A DNA stretch of 64,000 bases from Aerophototrophica crusticola. Its GTDB lineage: Bacteria > Pseudomonadota > Alphaproteobacteria > Azospirillales > Azospirillaceae. Below the pieces are notes generated by a model, which did no database searches, was not told the DNA's origin, and saw nothing but the letters and a program-made list of their open reading frames with translations. The position numbers and the translations under genes were made by a program. Location: assembly GCA_001939945.1 (NCBI GenBank), contig MOEB01000008.1, positions 84,874-148,873 of the forward strand. The letters are read 5' to 3'. Shown in pieces: positions 28,007 through 36,273 of this stretch; position 1 is the stretch's first letter, and each line of letters starts with the position of its first letter.

Positions 28007-30682
28007 ATGCCTGCCGCCCGGTCGCCCATGCCCGCCCTGCCCACCCTGCTGATCCCGCACAAGCTGCTGCTGGCGTTCACGGCCCTGGTCATGGTGGTGC
28101 TGGCGTCCACGGGCATCGTGCTGATTCAGCTCTACAACATCCAGGACGCCACCTCCTGGACCCGCCACACCCTCACGGTGCTGGAGACGGCGGACGAGGT
28201 GCGCGCCGCCATGGTGGACCAGCAGACCGGCGTCCGCGGCTTCCTGGAGTCCGGCCGGGTGGAGTTCCTGGCCCCCTTCGAGCAGGGCCGCGCCGCGGTG
28301 GCCGGGGCCGAAGCGCGGCTGCGGGAGCTGACCCGGGACAACCCGGCCCAGCAGGCGCGCCTGGACCGGCTGGAGGGGGAGATCGCGGCCTGGCACCGGG
28401 ACTATGCCGAACCGCGCCGGGCCATGCCGGCGGGCGTGCCTGATGATGCCCTGGCCGCCGAAGGCAAGCTGCACATGGACGCCATCAAGGCCGTGCTGGC
28501 GGAGGTGGCGGCGTCGGAGCGGCAGTTGCTGGAGCAGCGCGCCGCCCGCCAGGACCGGGCCTTCGCCACCGCCTATTGGGCGACGGGCCTGGGCGGGCTG
28601 GCCCTGCTGCTGGTGGCCTGGGTGGCCTGGGGCGTGCTGGCCCGCGGCATCGCCCGGCCCATCCGCCAGATGATCACCGCCATGCGCCGGCTGGCGGAGG
28701 ATGACTTGGCCGTGGTGCTGCCCCCCGCGCGGGGGGAGGACGAACTGGCCCAGATGGCCGGCGCGCTCCAGGTGTTCCGCACCAACGCCCTGCGCCGGGC
28801 CATGCTGGAACGGCAGAAGGCGGACTCCGACCGCGCCGTGCGGCTGAGCGAGGCGCGGTTGCAGGGCATCTTCGCCAGCGTGCGGGAAGGCATCCTGACC
28901 TGCGACGGCACGGGTCGGGTGGAGACGGCCAATGCCGCCGCCCTGCGCCTGTTCGGCCTGCCCGCCGGCATGGTGCCGGACAGCGTGCGGCCCCTGTTGC
29001 ACCACCCGGGCCGCCCCGGCCAGCCCCTGGACCTGGACGACCTGCTGTCGGCGGGGACGTCTGCCCTGGACGAGGTGGAGACCACGGGCCTGCGGGCCGA
29101 CGGCTCGGCCTTCCCCGTGGAACTGGCCGTCAGCCGGTCGGGGGCGGAGGGGGACGCGCCGCTGACCCTGACCATCCGCGACATCACCGCCCGCAAGGAG
29201 GTGGAGCGGCTGAAGAACGAGTTCGTCAGCACCGTCAGCCATGAGCTGCGCACCCCGCTGACCAGCATCCGCGGCGCGCTGGGCCTTGTCACCGCGCTTG
29301 GCGCCACCCTGCCGGAGAAGGCCCGCGGCCTGATCGAGATCGCCCACCGCAACGCCGAGCGGCTGATCGCCCTGGTGAACGACATCCTGGACATGGAAAA
29401 GATCCAGTCCGGCAAGATGGAGTTCGCCTTCGCCCGGACCGAGCTGTACGCCGCGGCGCTGGAGGCGGTGGAGAGCAACCGCACCTATGCGGCCAACCGG
29501 AACGTCACCCCGCGGCTGGTGGCCTGGATGGACCCGCTGCCCGTGGTGGCGGACCCCCAGCGCCTGCAACAGGTGCTGGCCAACCTGCTGTCCAACGCCA
29601 TCAAGTTCTCCCACGAGGGGGACACGGTAACCGTCGCCGTGGCCCTGGACGGGGCGCGGGCGCGGGTGACGGTCCATGACACCGGCCCCGGCATCCCGGC
29701 GGCGTTCCGGGACCGCATCTTCCAGAAGTTCGCCCAGGCGGACTCCGCCGACACAAGGTCCAAGGGCGGCTCGGGCCTGGGCCTGTCCATCACCAAGGCC
29801 ATCGTGGAGCGGCATGGCGGCGAGATCGGCTTCACCAGCGAGCCCGGGGACACGCGTTTCCACGTCTGGCTGCCCCTGGCGCCGGCGGAGGAGAAGCCGG
29901 GCCTGACCCTCTGCCCCGCGGAGGCGGAGGCGCCGTCCCGCCGGCTGCTGATCGTGGAGGACGACCCGGACATCGCCCGCCTGCTGCGCTTCATGGTGGA
30001 GCGGGCGGGGCTGGTGGCCGACGTGGCCCTGGACGCCCGCGCGGCGCGGGAGGCGCTGGCGGCCCGGCCCTACAGCGCCATGACCCTGGACCTGAAGCTG
30101 CCGGACGAGGACGGGGTCAGCCTGTTCCGGTCGCTGCGCCGCGACCCGCGCACCCGCGACCTGCCCATCCTGGTGATCTCCGCCACGGCCGAGGCCGGGC
30201 GGCGGGAGCTGAACGGCGACGCGGTGGGCATCATCGACTTCCTGGAAAAGCCGATCAACGAGCGGCGGCTGGAGGAGTTGCTGCGCGGCCACCTGGACCC
30301 CTGCGGCCACGACCTGCCCCGGGTGCTGTACGTGGAGGACGACCCCGACCTGCGGCACCTGGTGGAGGACATGCTGGCCGGCCGGGCGGAGGTGGTGGGC
30401 GCGCCCGACCTGGCCACCGCCCGGGCCCGGCTGTCCCAGGGCTGCTTCGGGCTGGTGATCCTGGACATCGGGTTGGGGGCGGAGTCCGGCCTGGACCTGC
30501 TGCCGGCCCTGTCGGCCCTGCAACCCCCGCCGCCGGTGCTGGTCTTCTCCGCCCAGCAGGTGGGGGCCGAGGTGTCGGGGCGCATAGCTTGCGCCCTGGT
30601 GAAGAGCCGCACCAGCAACGAGGAGCTGGCCCGCCGCATCCTTGAGATCGTGAACCAGCAGACGAGGGCCAAGCATGGTTGA
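28007..30682 (+). CDS. CHASE3 hybrid sensor kinase with two receiver domains
   Basis: 891 residues. An N-terminal helix (LLLAFTALVMVVLASTGIVL) and a second near 195-215 bracket a CHASE3 region with DQQTGVRGFLESGRVEFLAPF. HAMP (RGIARPIRQMITAMRRLAEDD) and a PAS domain (about 283-400) follow. The HisKA phospho-acceptor is His412 in STVSHELRTPLTSI. The ATPase domain has NLLSNAIKFSHEG and GSGLGLSITKAIVE. Two receivers follow, with acceptor Asp695 (MTLDLKLPDEDG) and Asp820 (VILDIGLGAESG). It overlaps the next receiver gene by 8 bp, giving three receivers for one kinase, as in a phosphorelay. Confidence 0.92.
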   Translation: MPAARSPMPALPTLLIPHKLLLAFTALVMVVLASTGIVLIQLYNIQDATSWTRHTLTVLETADEVRAAMVDQQTGVRGFLESGRVEFLAPFEQGRAAVAGAEARLRELTRDNPAQQARLDRLEGEIAAWHRDYAEPRRAMPAGVPDDALAAEGKLHMDAIKAVLAEVAASERQLLEQRAARQDRAFATAYWATGLGGLALLLVAWVAWGVLARGIARPIRQMITAMRRLAEDDLAVVLPPARGEDELAQMAGALQVFRTNALRRAMLERQKADSDRAVRLSEARLQGIFASVREGILTCDGTGRVETANAAALRLFGLPAGMVPDSVRPLLHHPGRPGQPLDLDDLLSAGTSALDEVETTGLRADGSAFPVELAVSRSGAEGDAPLTLTIRDITARKEVERLKNEFVSTVSHELRTPLTSIRGALGLVTALGATLPEKARGLIEIAHRNAERLIALVNDILDMEKIQSGKMEFAFARTELYAAALEAVESNRTYAANRNVTPRLVAWMDPLPVVADPQRLQQVLANLLSNAIKFSHEGDTVTVAVALDGARARVTVHDTGPGIPAAFRDRIFQKFAQADSADTRSKGGSGLGLSITKAIVERHGGEIGFTSEPGDTRFHVWLPLAPAEEKPGLTLCPAEAEAPSRRLLIVEDDPDIARLLRFMVERAGLVADVALDARAAREALAARPYSAMTLDLKLPDEDGVSLFRSLRRDPRTRDLPILVISATAEAGRRELNGDAVGIIDFLEKPINERRLEELLRGHLDPCGHDLPRVLYVEDDPDLRHLVEDMLAGRAEVVGAPDLATARARLSQGCFGLVILDIGLGAESGLDLLPALSALQPPPPVLVFSAQQVGAEVSGRIACALVKSRTSNEELARRILEIVNQQTRAKHG

Positions 30683-31061
30683 CCTGACCACCGTCATGTA
30701 TGTGGACGACGAGCCGGACATCCGCGCCGTCGTGGAGATGAGCCTGGAGATGGTGGCCGGGCTGAAGGTCGCCGTCTGCGCCTCCGGGCAGGAGGCGCTG
30801 GACCGGGTGGCGGGCGTGGCCCCGCAGCTGGTCCTGCTGGACGTGATGATGCCGGGCCTGGACGGGCCGGGCACCCTGGCCCGCCTGCGGGAACGGCCGG
30901 AGCTGTCCCACATCCCCGTGGTCTTCCTGACCGCCAAGGTGCAGCCGTCGGAGGTGGCGCGGCTGCGCGACCTGGGCGCGGCCGACGTGATCGCCAAGCC
31001 CTTCGACCCCATGACCCTGGGCGACCAGGTCAAGGCGGTGTGGAAACGCATCCAGGGCTGA
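30675..31061 (+). CDS. single-domain response regulator
   Basis: 128 residues, a CheY-like receiver only. The acidic pair is in VMYVDDEPDI, the acceptor is Asp56 in VLLDVMMPGLDGPG, the conserved Thr is in VVFLTAK and the Lys is in VIAKPFDP. Translation starts inside the end of the hybrid kinase gene, so it is its partner. No output domain. Confidence 0.92.
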   Translation: MVDLTTVMYVDDEPDIRAVVEMSLEMVAGLKVAVCASGQEALDRVAGVAPQLVLLDVMMPGLDGPGTLARLRERPELSHIPVVFLTAKVQPSEVARLRDLGAADVIAKPFDPMTLGDQVKAVWKRIQG

Positions 31062-31077
31062 GGCGGGCCGCCCCCGC

Positions 31078-31101
31078 GGGACTTTCGAATTCGAAAGTCC
31101 C
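31078..31101. promoter_or_regulatory. 24-bp perfect palindrome
   Basis: The half GGGACTTTCGAA is followed immediately by its exact complement, with no loop. Flanking CCCC and GGGG extend the pairing. A loopless palindrome is better suited to a dimeric DNA-binding protein than to a terminator. It lies 17 bp after the receiver gene and 129 bp before flaF. Confidence 0.5.
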
Positions 31102-31144
31102 GGGGCTCGCCAGTGCGGTTTCCATCCGGCAACCCTTCACCCCG

Positions 31145-31169
31145 CTTAAACCCCGGCACGCTAGGCTGG
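31145..31169 (+). promoter_or_regulatory. putative flagellar promoter of flaF
   Basis: CTTAAACC, then 8-10 bp, then CTAGGCTGG. The same two blocks (TTTAAAC and CTAGGCTGG) stand 32 bp upstream of flhA with nearly the same spacing (10 bp here, 9 bp there between TTAAA and CTAGG). Recurrence before two flagellar transcription units supports a shared promoter or activator site. Confidence 0.55.
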
Positions 31170-31206
31170 TCCCATCGCCCGACCCGCCGAGAGGGATGTG
31201 ACCCCC

Positions 31207-31566
31207 ATGAGCGTTGCCGCCTATCGCCAGTCCCTGCGCGACACCGCCAGCCCCCGCCAGCTTGAGCGGAAGGTCCTGGCCCAGGTCACGGCGGAGCTGG
31301 AAGCCGCCGGGGCCGACACGGACGGCTTCGCCCGGGTGCATGCCGTGGACCGCAACCGCCGCCTGTGGGGCGTGCTGGTGGCCGACCTGGCCGGGCCGGA
31401 CAACCTTCTGCCGGACCAACTGAAGGCCGGTCTGATCTCCCTCGGCCTGTGGGTCAACCGCTACAGCGGCGACGTGCTGACCAAGGGCAGCCCGCTGGCC
31501 CCGCTGATCGACGTGAACCGCACGGTGATGCAGGGCCTCGCCGGCGGCAACAACGCGGCGGCGTGA
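31207..31566 (+). CDS. flaF: flagellar biosynthesis regulator FlaF
   Basis: About 119 residues. SVAAYRQSLRDTASPRQLERKVLAQVTAELE and GLISLGLWVNRYSGDVLTKG-type segments are diagnostic. FlaF, found in alphaproteobacteria, promotes flagellin translation or secretion opposite FlbT. The ATG at 31207 is preferred over the GTG at 31198. It is followed 12 bp later by flbT. No flagellin gene is adjacent, which is less usual. Confidence 0.92.
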   Translation: MSVAAYRQSLRDTASPRQLERKVLAQVTAELEAAGADTDGFARVHAVDRNRRLWGVLVADLAGPDNLLPDQLKAGLISLGLWVNRYSGDVLTKGSPLAPLIDVNRTVMQGLAGGNNAAA

Positions 31567-31578
31567 CGGGGGGCGGCC

Positions 31579-31986
31579 ATGGGCCTGAAACTGAAGCTGA
31601 AGCCGTTCGAGAAGTTCGTCGTCAACGGCGTGGTGATCGAGAATGGCCGCCACCGCAACACGGTGACCGTGGCCAACCACGCCCAGGTGATGACCGGCCG
31701 CGCCATCATGCAGGCGGAGGAGGCGACGACCCCCGCCCGCCGCGCCTATTACGCCATCCAGGCCCTGCTGCTGGACCCCGCCGGGGCGGCGGAGCGGCGG
31801 CCTACCTGCGACCTGCTGCTGGGCCAGTTGCGCACCGCCATCCGGGACCCGTCCATGGCCGCCCACCTGGCAGAGGCCAGCCGCTTCGTGGAGGCGGGCG
31901 ACCCCTACAAGGCCCTGGCCGCCCTGCGCCCCGTCATGGCCTACGAGGCGGCCCTGCTGGCCCCGGCGGAGACGGCTGACGCCTGA
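31579..31986 (+). CDS. flbT: flagellin mRNA regulator FlbT
   Basis: 135 residues. GLKLKLKPFEKFVVNGVVIENG and ARRAYYAIQALLLD are typical of FlbT, which binds flagellin mRNA and represses its translation until the hook is complete. It is part of the flaF-flbT-flaG-DUF1217 run. Confidence 0.95.
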   Translation: MGLKLKLKPFEKFVVNGVVIENGRHRNTVTVANHAQVMTGRAIMQAEEATTPARRAYYAIQALLLDPAGAAERRPTCDLLLGQLRTAIRDPSMAAHLAEASRFVEAGDPYKALAALRPVMAYEAALLAPAETADA

Positions 31987-32004
31987 GCACCAGAGGAGGA
32001 CCCG

Positions 32005-32316
32005 ATGAGCGATGCGAAGAAGGTGGAGGCGGTCAGCGCCGCCACCGCGCCCCGGGTGGCCGAGCGGGTCACCACGGACTCCCGCACCCGCGAGGCGCGG
32101 GAGGAGCGGGAGCCCGACCCGCCCCCGCCGCCCATCGAGCCCTCCCCCGCCTTCCGCCCCTACCGGGTCCAGCTCGACCCCCAGACCAGCCGCATCTTCA
32201 CCGAAGTGATCGACCAGCAGACCGGCCAGGTCCTGTTGCGCATCCCGCCCGGCTATGCCCCGCCGCCCGAGCTTGAGGCGCAGGAGCCGCAGCCGCGCAA
32301 GGAGATCGAGTTATGA
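32005..32316 (+). CDS. FlaG-like protein
   Basis: 103 residues. The N-terminal two-thirds is charged and proline-rich (EEREPDPPPPPIEPSP), probably disordered. The C-terminal part (RIFTEVIDQQTGQVLLRIPPGY) matches the FlaG core, where a strand pair ends in a conserved IPP. FlaG proteins affect filament length. It overlaps the DUF1217 gene by 4 bp. Confidence 0.75.
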   Translation: MSDAKKVEAVSAATAPRVAERVTTDSRTREAREEREPDPPPPPIEPSPAFRPYRVQLDPQTSRIFTEVIDQQTGQVLLRIPPGYAPPPELEAQEPQPRKEIEL

Positions 32317-33149
32317 TCGGGTCCATCTCAGGCTTCGGCGCCCGCGTGGGTGGGGGCATCGGCTCCACCCTCATGCAATGGACCCTGCTGACCCGCACGG
32401 AGCCGCGGCAGCGCGCCATGCTGGCGGAGCAGCCGGCGATCAAGCGAGAAGTGGCCTATCTGCGCCAGGCCCTGCCGGCCGTGGACAACGCGGAGGAGCT
32501 GGTCAAGGACGATCGGCTGCTGAAGGTGGTGCTGACCGCCTTCGGGCTGGAGGAGCAGGCCTATGCCAAGGCCCTGGTCAAGAAGGTGCTGGAAAGCGAC
32601 CTGTCCGACCCCCGCTCCTTCGCCAACCGGATCAGCGATCCCCGCTTCAAGGAGCTGGCGGCTTCCTTCAACTTCAAGGCCCTGGGTGGGCTGCGGCCCG
32701 ACGACCCGAAATTCGTGGAGGCCCTGGCCAGCCGCGTGCTGACCCAGCGCTTCGAGGAACAGGCGGGGCAGTCGAATGAGGCCCTGCGGCTGGGCCTGTA
32801 TTTCCGGCGCAAGGCCGGCGGCCTGTCCAACTGGTACCAGGTGCTGGCCGACCCCGCCCTGTCCAAGGTGGTGCGCACCGCGCTCGGCCTGCCGGAGTCC
32901 ATCGCCCGGGTCAATGTGGACCGGCAGGTGGAGGAGATGAAGGAGCGCTTCGACTTGGCCAAGCTCAAGGACCCGAAGGAGCTGGACGGATTCCTGAAGC
33001 GCTTCGTGACCCTGTGGGACGTCAGCGGCCAGGGCGGCCAGCAACAGGCCAGCCCCCTGGTGGGCCTGTTCTCCGTCGGCGGCGCCCAACCCGGCCGGAC
33101 GGGGCTGGACCCGTCCACCCTGCTGGCGGCGTCAAGGATGCGGCGGTAG
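32313..33149 (+). CDS. DUF1217 flagellar-associated protein
   Basis: 278 residues, soluble. KDDRLLKVVLTAFGLEEQAYAK and two further helical repeats (ADPALSKVVRTALGLPESI) are the DUF1217 signature, found almost only in alphaproteobacterial flagellar clusters. It starts inside flaG-like by an ATGA overlap and ends 5 bp from the convergent rtcR stop. Molecular role unknown. Confidence 0.85.
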   Translation: MIGSISGFGARVGGGIGSTLMQWTLLTRTEPRQRAMLAEQPAIKREVAYLRQALPAVDNAEELVKDDRLLKVVLTAFGLEEQAYAKALVKKVLESDLSDPRSFANRISDPRFKELAASFNFKALGGLRPDDPKFVEALASRVLTQRFEEQAGQSNEALRLGLYFRRKAGGLSNWYQVLADPALSKVVRTALGLPESIARVNVDRQVEEMKERFDLAKLKDPKELDGFLKRFVTLWDVSGQGGQQQASPLVGLFSVGGAQPGRTGLDPSTLLAASRMRR

Positions 33150-33154
33150 GGGGA

Positions 33155-34753
33155 TCAGGCCGCCTGGACGTCCGCCCAGGACAGGCCGAAGCGGGCCAGG
33201 TACTTGCGCAGGCGGTCGGCGTCGTTAACGCTGCGTCGGTTAGCGCGGGAGGCGTTGAACAGGGCCCGCCCCGCCTCGCTGAGGGAGCGGCTCGCGCGGC
33301 AGGTGCGCACCACTTCCGCCAACTGGCAGCGGTCGAAGGCATCCAGGGCGGCCAGCCGGTCGGTGGGCAGCACCTCGGCAAGCCCGTCCTCCGCGACAGG
33401 CAGCGCTACGGTGCGCCAGCGGCGTTCCAGGCCGCGGATCTCCTCCTGCACCAGTTCCAGCGTGATGCGGCCGCCGGGGGCCAGGGTGGCCATGCGGGTG
33501 ACACTGGCGGACAGGTCGCGGAAGTTGCCGGCCCAGCTGGCGGCCGGGCCGGTGGCGAAGGCCAGGTAGGCGCGCCGTGCCTCCGCGTTGAAAGTGGCGC
33601 GCGTGCCTTCACGGGCGGCGAAGCGGTCCAGCTCGTAATCCAGGTTCGGCTCGATGTCCTCCCGCCGGTCTGCGAGGCCCGGCAGCTCGAACGTCCAGAG
33701 GTTCAGGCGGGCGTAGAGGTCCTCCCGGAAGCGGCCGGCAGCCACCTCCGCGCCCAGGTCGCGGTTGGTGCCGGCGATGAGCTGGAAGTCCGACGCCACC
33801 TCCTTGTCCGCGCCCACGGGCAGGAAGCGCTTGTCCTCCACCGCGCGCAGGATCATGGCCTGCTCGTCCAGGCCCAGCTCCCCGATCTCGTCCAGGAACA
33901 GCAGGCCCTTGTCGGCGGCGCGCAGCAGGCCCGGCCGGTCGGCGGCGGCGCCGGTGAAGGCACCCTTGCGGTGGCCGAACAGGGCGGACATGGCCCCGTC
34001 GCCGCGCAGGGTGGCGCAGTTCACCTCCACGAAGGCCCCGTCCACCTGGTGCTGCTGGCGCTTCAGCTCATGGATGCGGCGGGCCAGCTGCGACTTGCCG
34101 GCCCCGGTGGGCCCCATCAGCAGGATGGGCGCGCGGCTGCGGATGGCCACCTGCTCGATGCGGTCGATCATGCGGTTGAAGGCGGCGTTGCGGGTGGCGA
34201 TGCCGGACTTCAGGAAGGACGTGGCCTCCCTCGTCTGGGCCTGGAAGCGGGTGGCGATGCTGTCATAGCGGGACAGGTCCAGGTCGATGGCGCTCCACCG
34301 CCCGGCCACGGGCCCGTCATGGCCGCGCGGCGGGGAGGTCTGCAGCAGCCGGCCGGGGATGAAGCGCGCCTCCGTCAGCAGGAACAGGCAGATCTGGGCC
34401 ACGTGGGACCCAGTGGTCATGTGCACCAGGTACTCCTCACCTTCCGTGTCGAAGGGGTAGAAGCGGGCGAAGTCCAGCAGCTTGCCGTACACCTCCTCGA
34501 AGTCCCAGGGATTGCGCAGCTCCATGGGCTGGGAGCGCACCTCCGTCCCGGGGGAGACCTGGGCGATGTCCACCCGCACCGTCTCGGCAAGTCCGGCGCT
34601 GCGCCGGTCATGGAACAGCTCCAGCCGGTGGACCATCAGGTCCTCATGCATGCACAGCCCGACATTGGGCCGCCATCGCTCCCACCGGGTGCTGGACTTG
34701 CCGCCCATGTCCAGGGTGGTGCCAAGGAAGCTGAGGACGACGGTGCGCTTCAT
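33155..34753 (-). CDS. rtcR: sigma-54-dependent activator of RNA repair, RtcR
   Basis: 532 residues. The N-terminal CARF-type sensor domain (about 1-180) begins VVLSFLGTTLDMGGKSSTRWERW-like and carries VHMTTGSHVAQICLFLL. The AAA+ core has Walker A GPTGAGKSQLARRI, the sigma-54-contacting GAFTGA loop and Walker B LLFLDEIGELG. A helix-turn-helix lies at the C-terminus (around RLRKYLARFGLSWADVQ). CARF sensing of RNA ends or cyclic-phosphate fragments is known for this family. It is divergent from rtcBA and should activate it from the sigma-54 promoter at 34884-34899. Confidence 0.95.
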   Translation of the reverse strand: MKRTVVLSFLGTTLDMGGKSSTRWERWRPNVGLCMHEDLMVHRLELFHDRRSAGLAETVRVDIAQVSPGTEVRSQPMELRNPWDFEEVYGKLLDFARFYPFDTEGEEYLVHMTTGSHVAQICLFLLTEARFIPGRLLQTSPPRGHDGPVAGRWSAIDLDLSRYDSIATRFQAQTREATSFLKSGIATRNAAFNRMIDRIEQVAIRSRAPILLMGPTGAGKSQLARRIHELKRQQHQVDGAFVEVNCATLRGDGAMSALFGHRKGAFTGAAADRPGLLRAADKGLLFLDEIGELGLDEQAMILRAVEDKRFLPVGADKEVASDFQLIAGTNRDLGAEVAAGRFREDLYARLNLWTFELPGLADRREDIEPNLDYELDRFAAREGTRATFNAEARRAYLAFATGPAASWAGNFRDLSASVTRMATLAPGGRITLELVQEEIRGLERRWRTVALPVAEDGLAEVLPTDRLAALDAFDRCQLAEVVRTCRASRSLSEAGRALFNASRANRRSVNDADRLRKYLARFGLSWADVQAA

Positions 34754-34883
34754 CAGGATTTATCCCGTCATATAAACACGCGCTCAGGATATCAGGAACC
34801 CGGGACCGTCTCCACATGGGCGACGAGGCGGGAGATGAGGGTTTCCGCGGCTTGCCGTCGCCTGCCATGGCCCGCGGAGCCGT

Positions 34884-34899
34884 TGGCACGGGCCTTGCC
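34884..34899 (+). promoter_or_regulatory. sigma-54 promoter of rtcBA
   Basis: TGGCAC-GGGCC-TTGCC, an excellent match to the -24/-12 consensus. GG (34885-34886) and GC (34897-34898) have the required 12-base offset. Transcription would start near 34910, about 100 bp before rtcB. Confidence 0.9.
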
Positions 34900-35012
34900 A
34901 TAGGGGAAGGGCAAACCGAAGGGCAAAGAAGACGCTGGGGGTGCAGGGGGCGCGGGGCGACTTGGCCCCGCGCCCGCCCCCAGGCAGGATACGGTCGAGA
35001 GGAGTATGTGAG

Positions 35013-36239
35013 ATGAGCGAGCAGGCCTACGAGCTGCTGGACATGGGCGGCGGGGTCCCGGTGAAGATGTGGACCCGCGGCGTGCCGGTGGAGGACAAGG
35101 CGAAGGATCAGCTGGCGCGCACCGCCCGCATGCCCTTCGTGTTCAGTCACGTGGCGGCCATGCCCGACGTCCATACGGGGATCGGCGCCACCGTCGGGTC
35201 CGTGGTGGCCACCCGCGGCGCCATCATCCCGGCGGCGGTGGGGGTAGACATCGGCTGCGGCATGTGCGCGGCCCAGACCACGCTCGTGGCCGCCGACCTG
35301 CCGGACCATTTGGACGGCGTGCGGTCCGCCATTGAGCGGGCGGTGCCGCACGGGCGCAGCGTCGGCCGGGGCCAGCGCGACCACGGATCCTGGGGGGAGC
35401 CGCCGGCCGAGGTGGTGGCCGCCTGGGCCACCCTGGCGGAGCGCTTCAAGCGGCTGGCCGAGAAGTACCCGGCGCTGGAGAAGGCCAACCACGTGACCCA
35501 CCTGGGCACGCTGGGCACCGGCAACCACTTCATCGAGGTCTGCCTGGACGAGGCGGACCGGGTGTGGGTGATGCTGCATTCCGGCTCCCGCGGGGTGGGG
35601 AACGCCATCGGCACCCTGTTCATCGAGCTGGCCAAGAAGGACATGCGTCGCTGGTTCATCAACCTGCCGGACGAGGACCTGGCCTATTTCCCGGAGGGCA
35701 CGGACCATTTCGACGACTATGTGGAGGCGGTGGGCTGGGCGCAGGAATATGCCGCCCTGAACCGGCAGGTCATGATGCGGCACGTCATGGCCGCGCTGGG
35801 CCGGGCCATCCCGAAGCCCTTCGGGGCGGAGGTGCAGGCCATCAACTGCCACCACAACTATGTCCAGCGGGAAAACCACTTCGGCAAGAACGTGCTGGTG
35901 ACCCGCAAGGGCGCCGTGCGCGCGGCCGCCGGGGTGATGGGCATCATCCCGGGCAGCATGGGCGCCAAATCCTTCATCGTCCGCGGGCGGGGCAACCCGC
36001 AGAGCTTCGACAGCTGCAGCCACGGGGCCGGGCGGGTGATGTCCCGCACCGAGGCCAAGCGGCGCTTCACCGTTGAGGACCACATCAAGGCGACGGAGGG
36101 GGTGGAATGCCGCAAGGACGCCGCCGTGGTGGATGAGACGCCCATGGCCTACAAGCCCATCGACGCGGTCATGGCGGCCCAGGCCGACCTGGTCGAGATC
36201 GTCCACACGTTGAAGCAGGTGGTCTGCGTGAAGGGGTGA
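35013..36239 (+). CDS. rtcB: RNA-splicing ligase RtcB
   Basis: 408 residues, identical in length to the enterobacterial enzyme as I remember it. It joins 2',3'-cyclic-phosphate or 3'-phosphate ends to 5'-OH ends using GTP and Mn2+. Metal ligands are in GVDIGCGMCAAQT, LGTGNHFIEV and HSGSRGVGN. The guanylylated His is in CSHGAGRVMSR. The start at 35013 follows GAGAGGAG. It heads the sigma-54-controlled operon, with rtcA 34 bp downstream. Confidence 0.97.
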   Translation: MSEQAYELLDMGGGVPVKMWTRGVPVEDKAKDQLARTARMPFVFSHVAAMPDVHTGIGATVGSVVATRGAIIPAAVGVDIGCGMCAAQTTLVAADLPDHLDGVRSAIERAVPHGRSVGRGQRDHGSWGEPPAEVVAAWATLAERFKRLAEKYPALEKANHVTHLGTLGTGNHFIEVCLDEADRVWVMLHSGSRGVGNAIGTLFIELAKKDMRRWFINLPDEDLAYFPEGTDHFDDYVEAVGWAQEYAALNRQVMMRHVMAALGRAIPKPFGAEVQAINCHHNYVQRENHFGKNVLVTRKGAVRAAAGVMGIIPGSMGAKSFIVRGRGNPQSFDSCSHGAGRVMSRTEAKRRFTVEDHIKATEGVECRKDAAVVDETPMAYKPIDAVMAAQADLVEIVHTLKQVVCVKG

Positions 36240-36273
36240 CCCCTGGCGCAGGGCCGCCCGCGGGGGGAGACCC

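Noticed and set aside
27890..31159. A 1089-codon minus-strand frame over the hybrid kinase
   Set aside because: Antisense shadow; the plus-strand kinase motifs are unambiguous.
33155..34753. A CRISPR-linked CARF effector
   Set aside because: The CARF domain here belongs to RtcR: it is fused to a sigma-54 AAA+ domain and is beside rtcBA.
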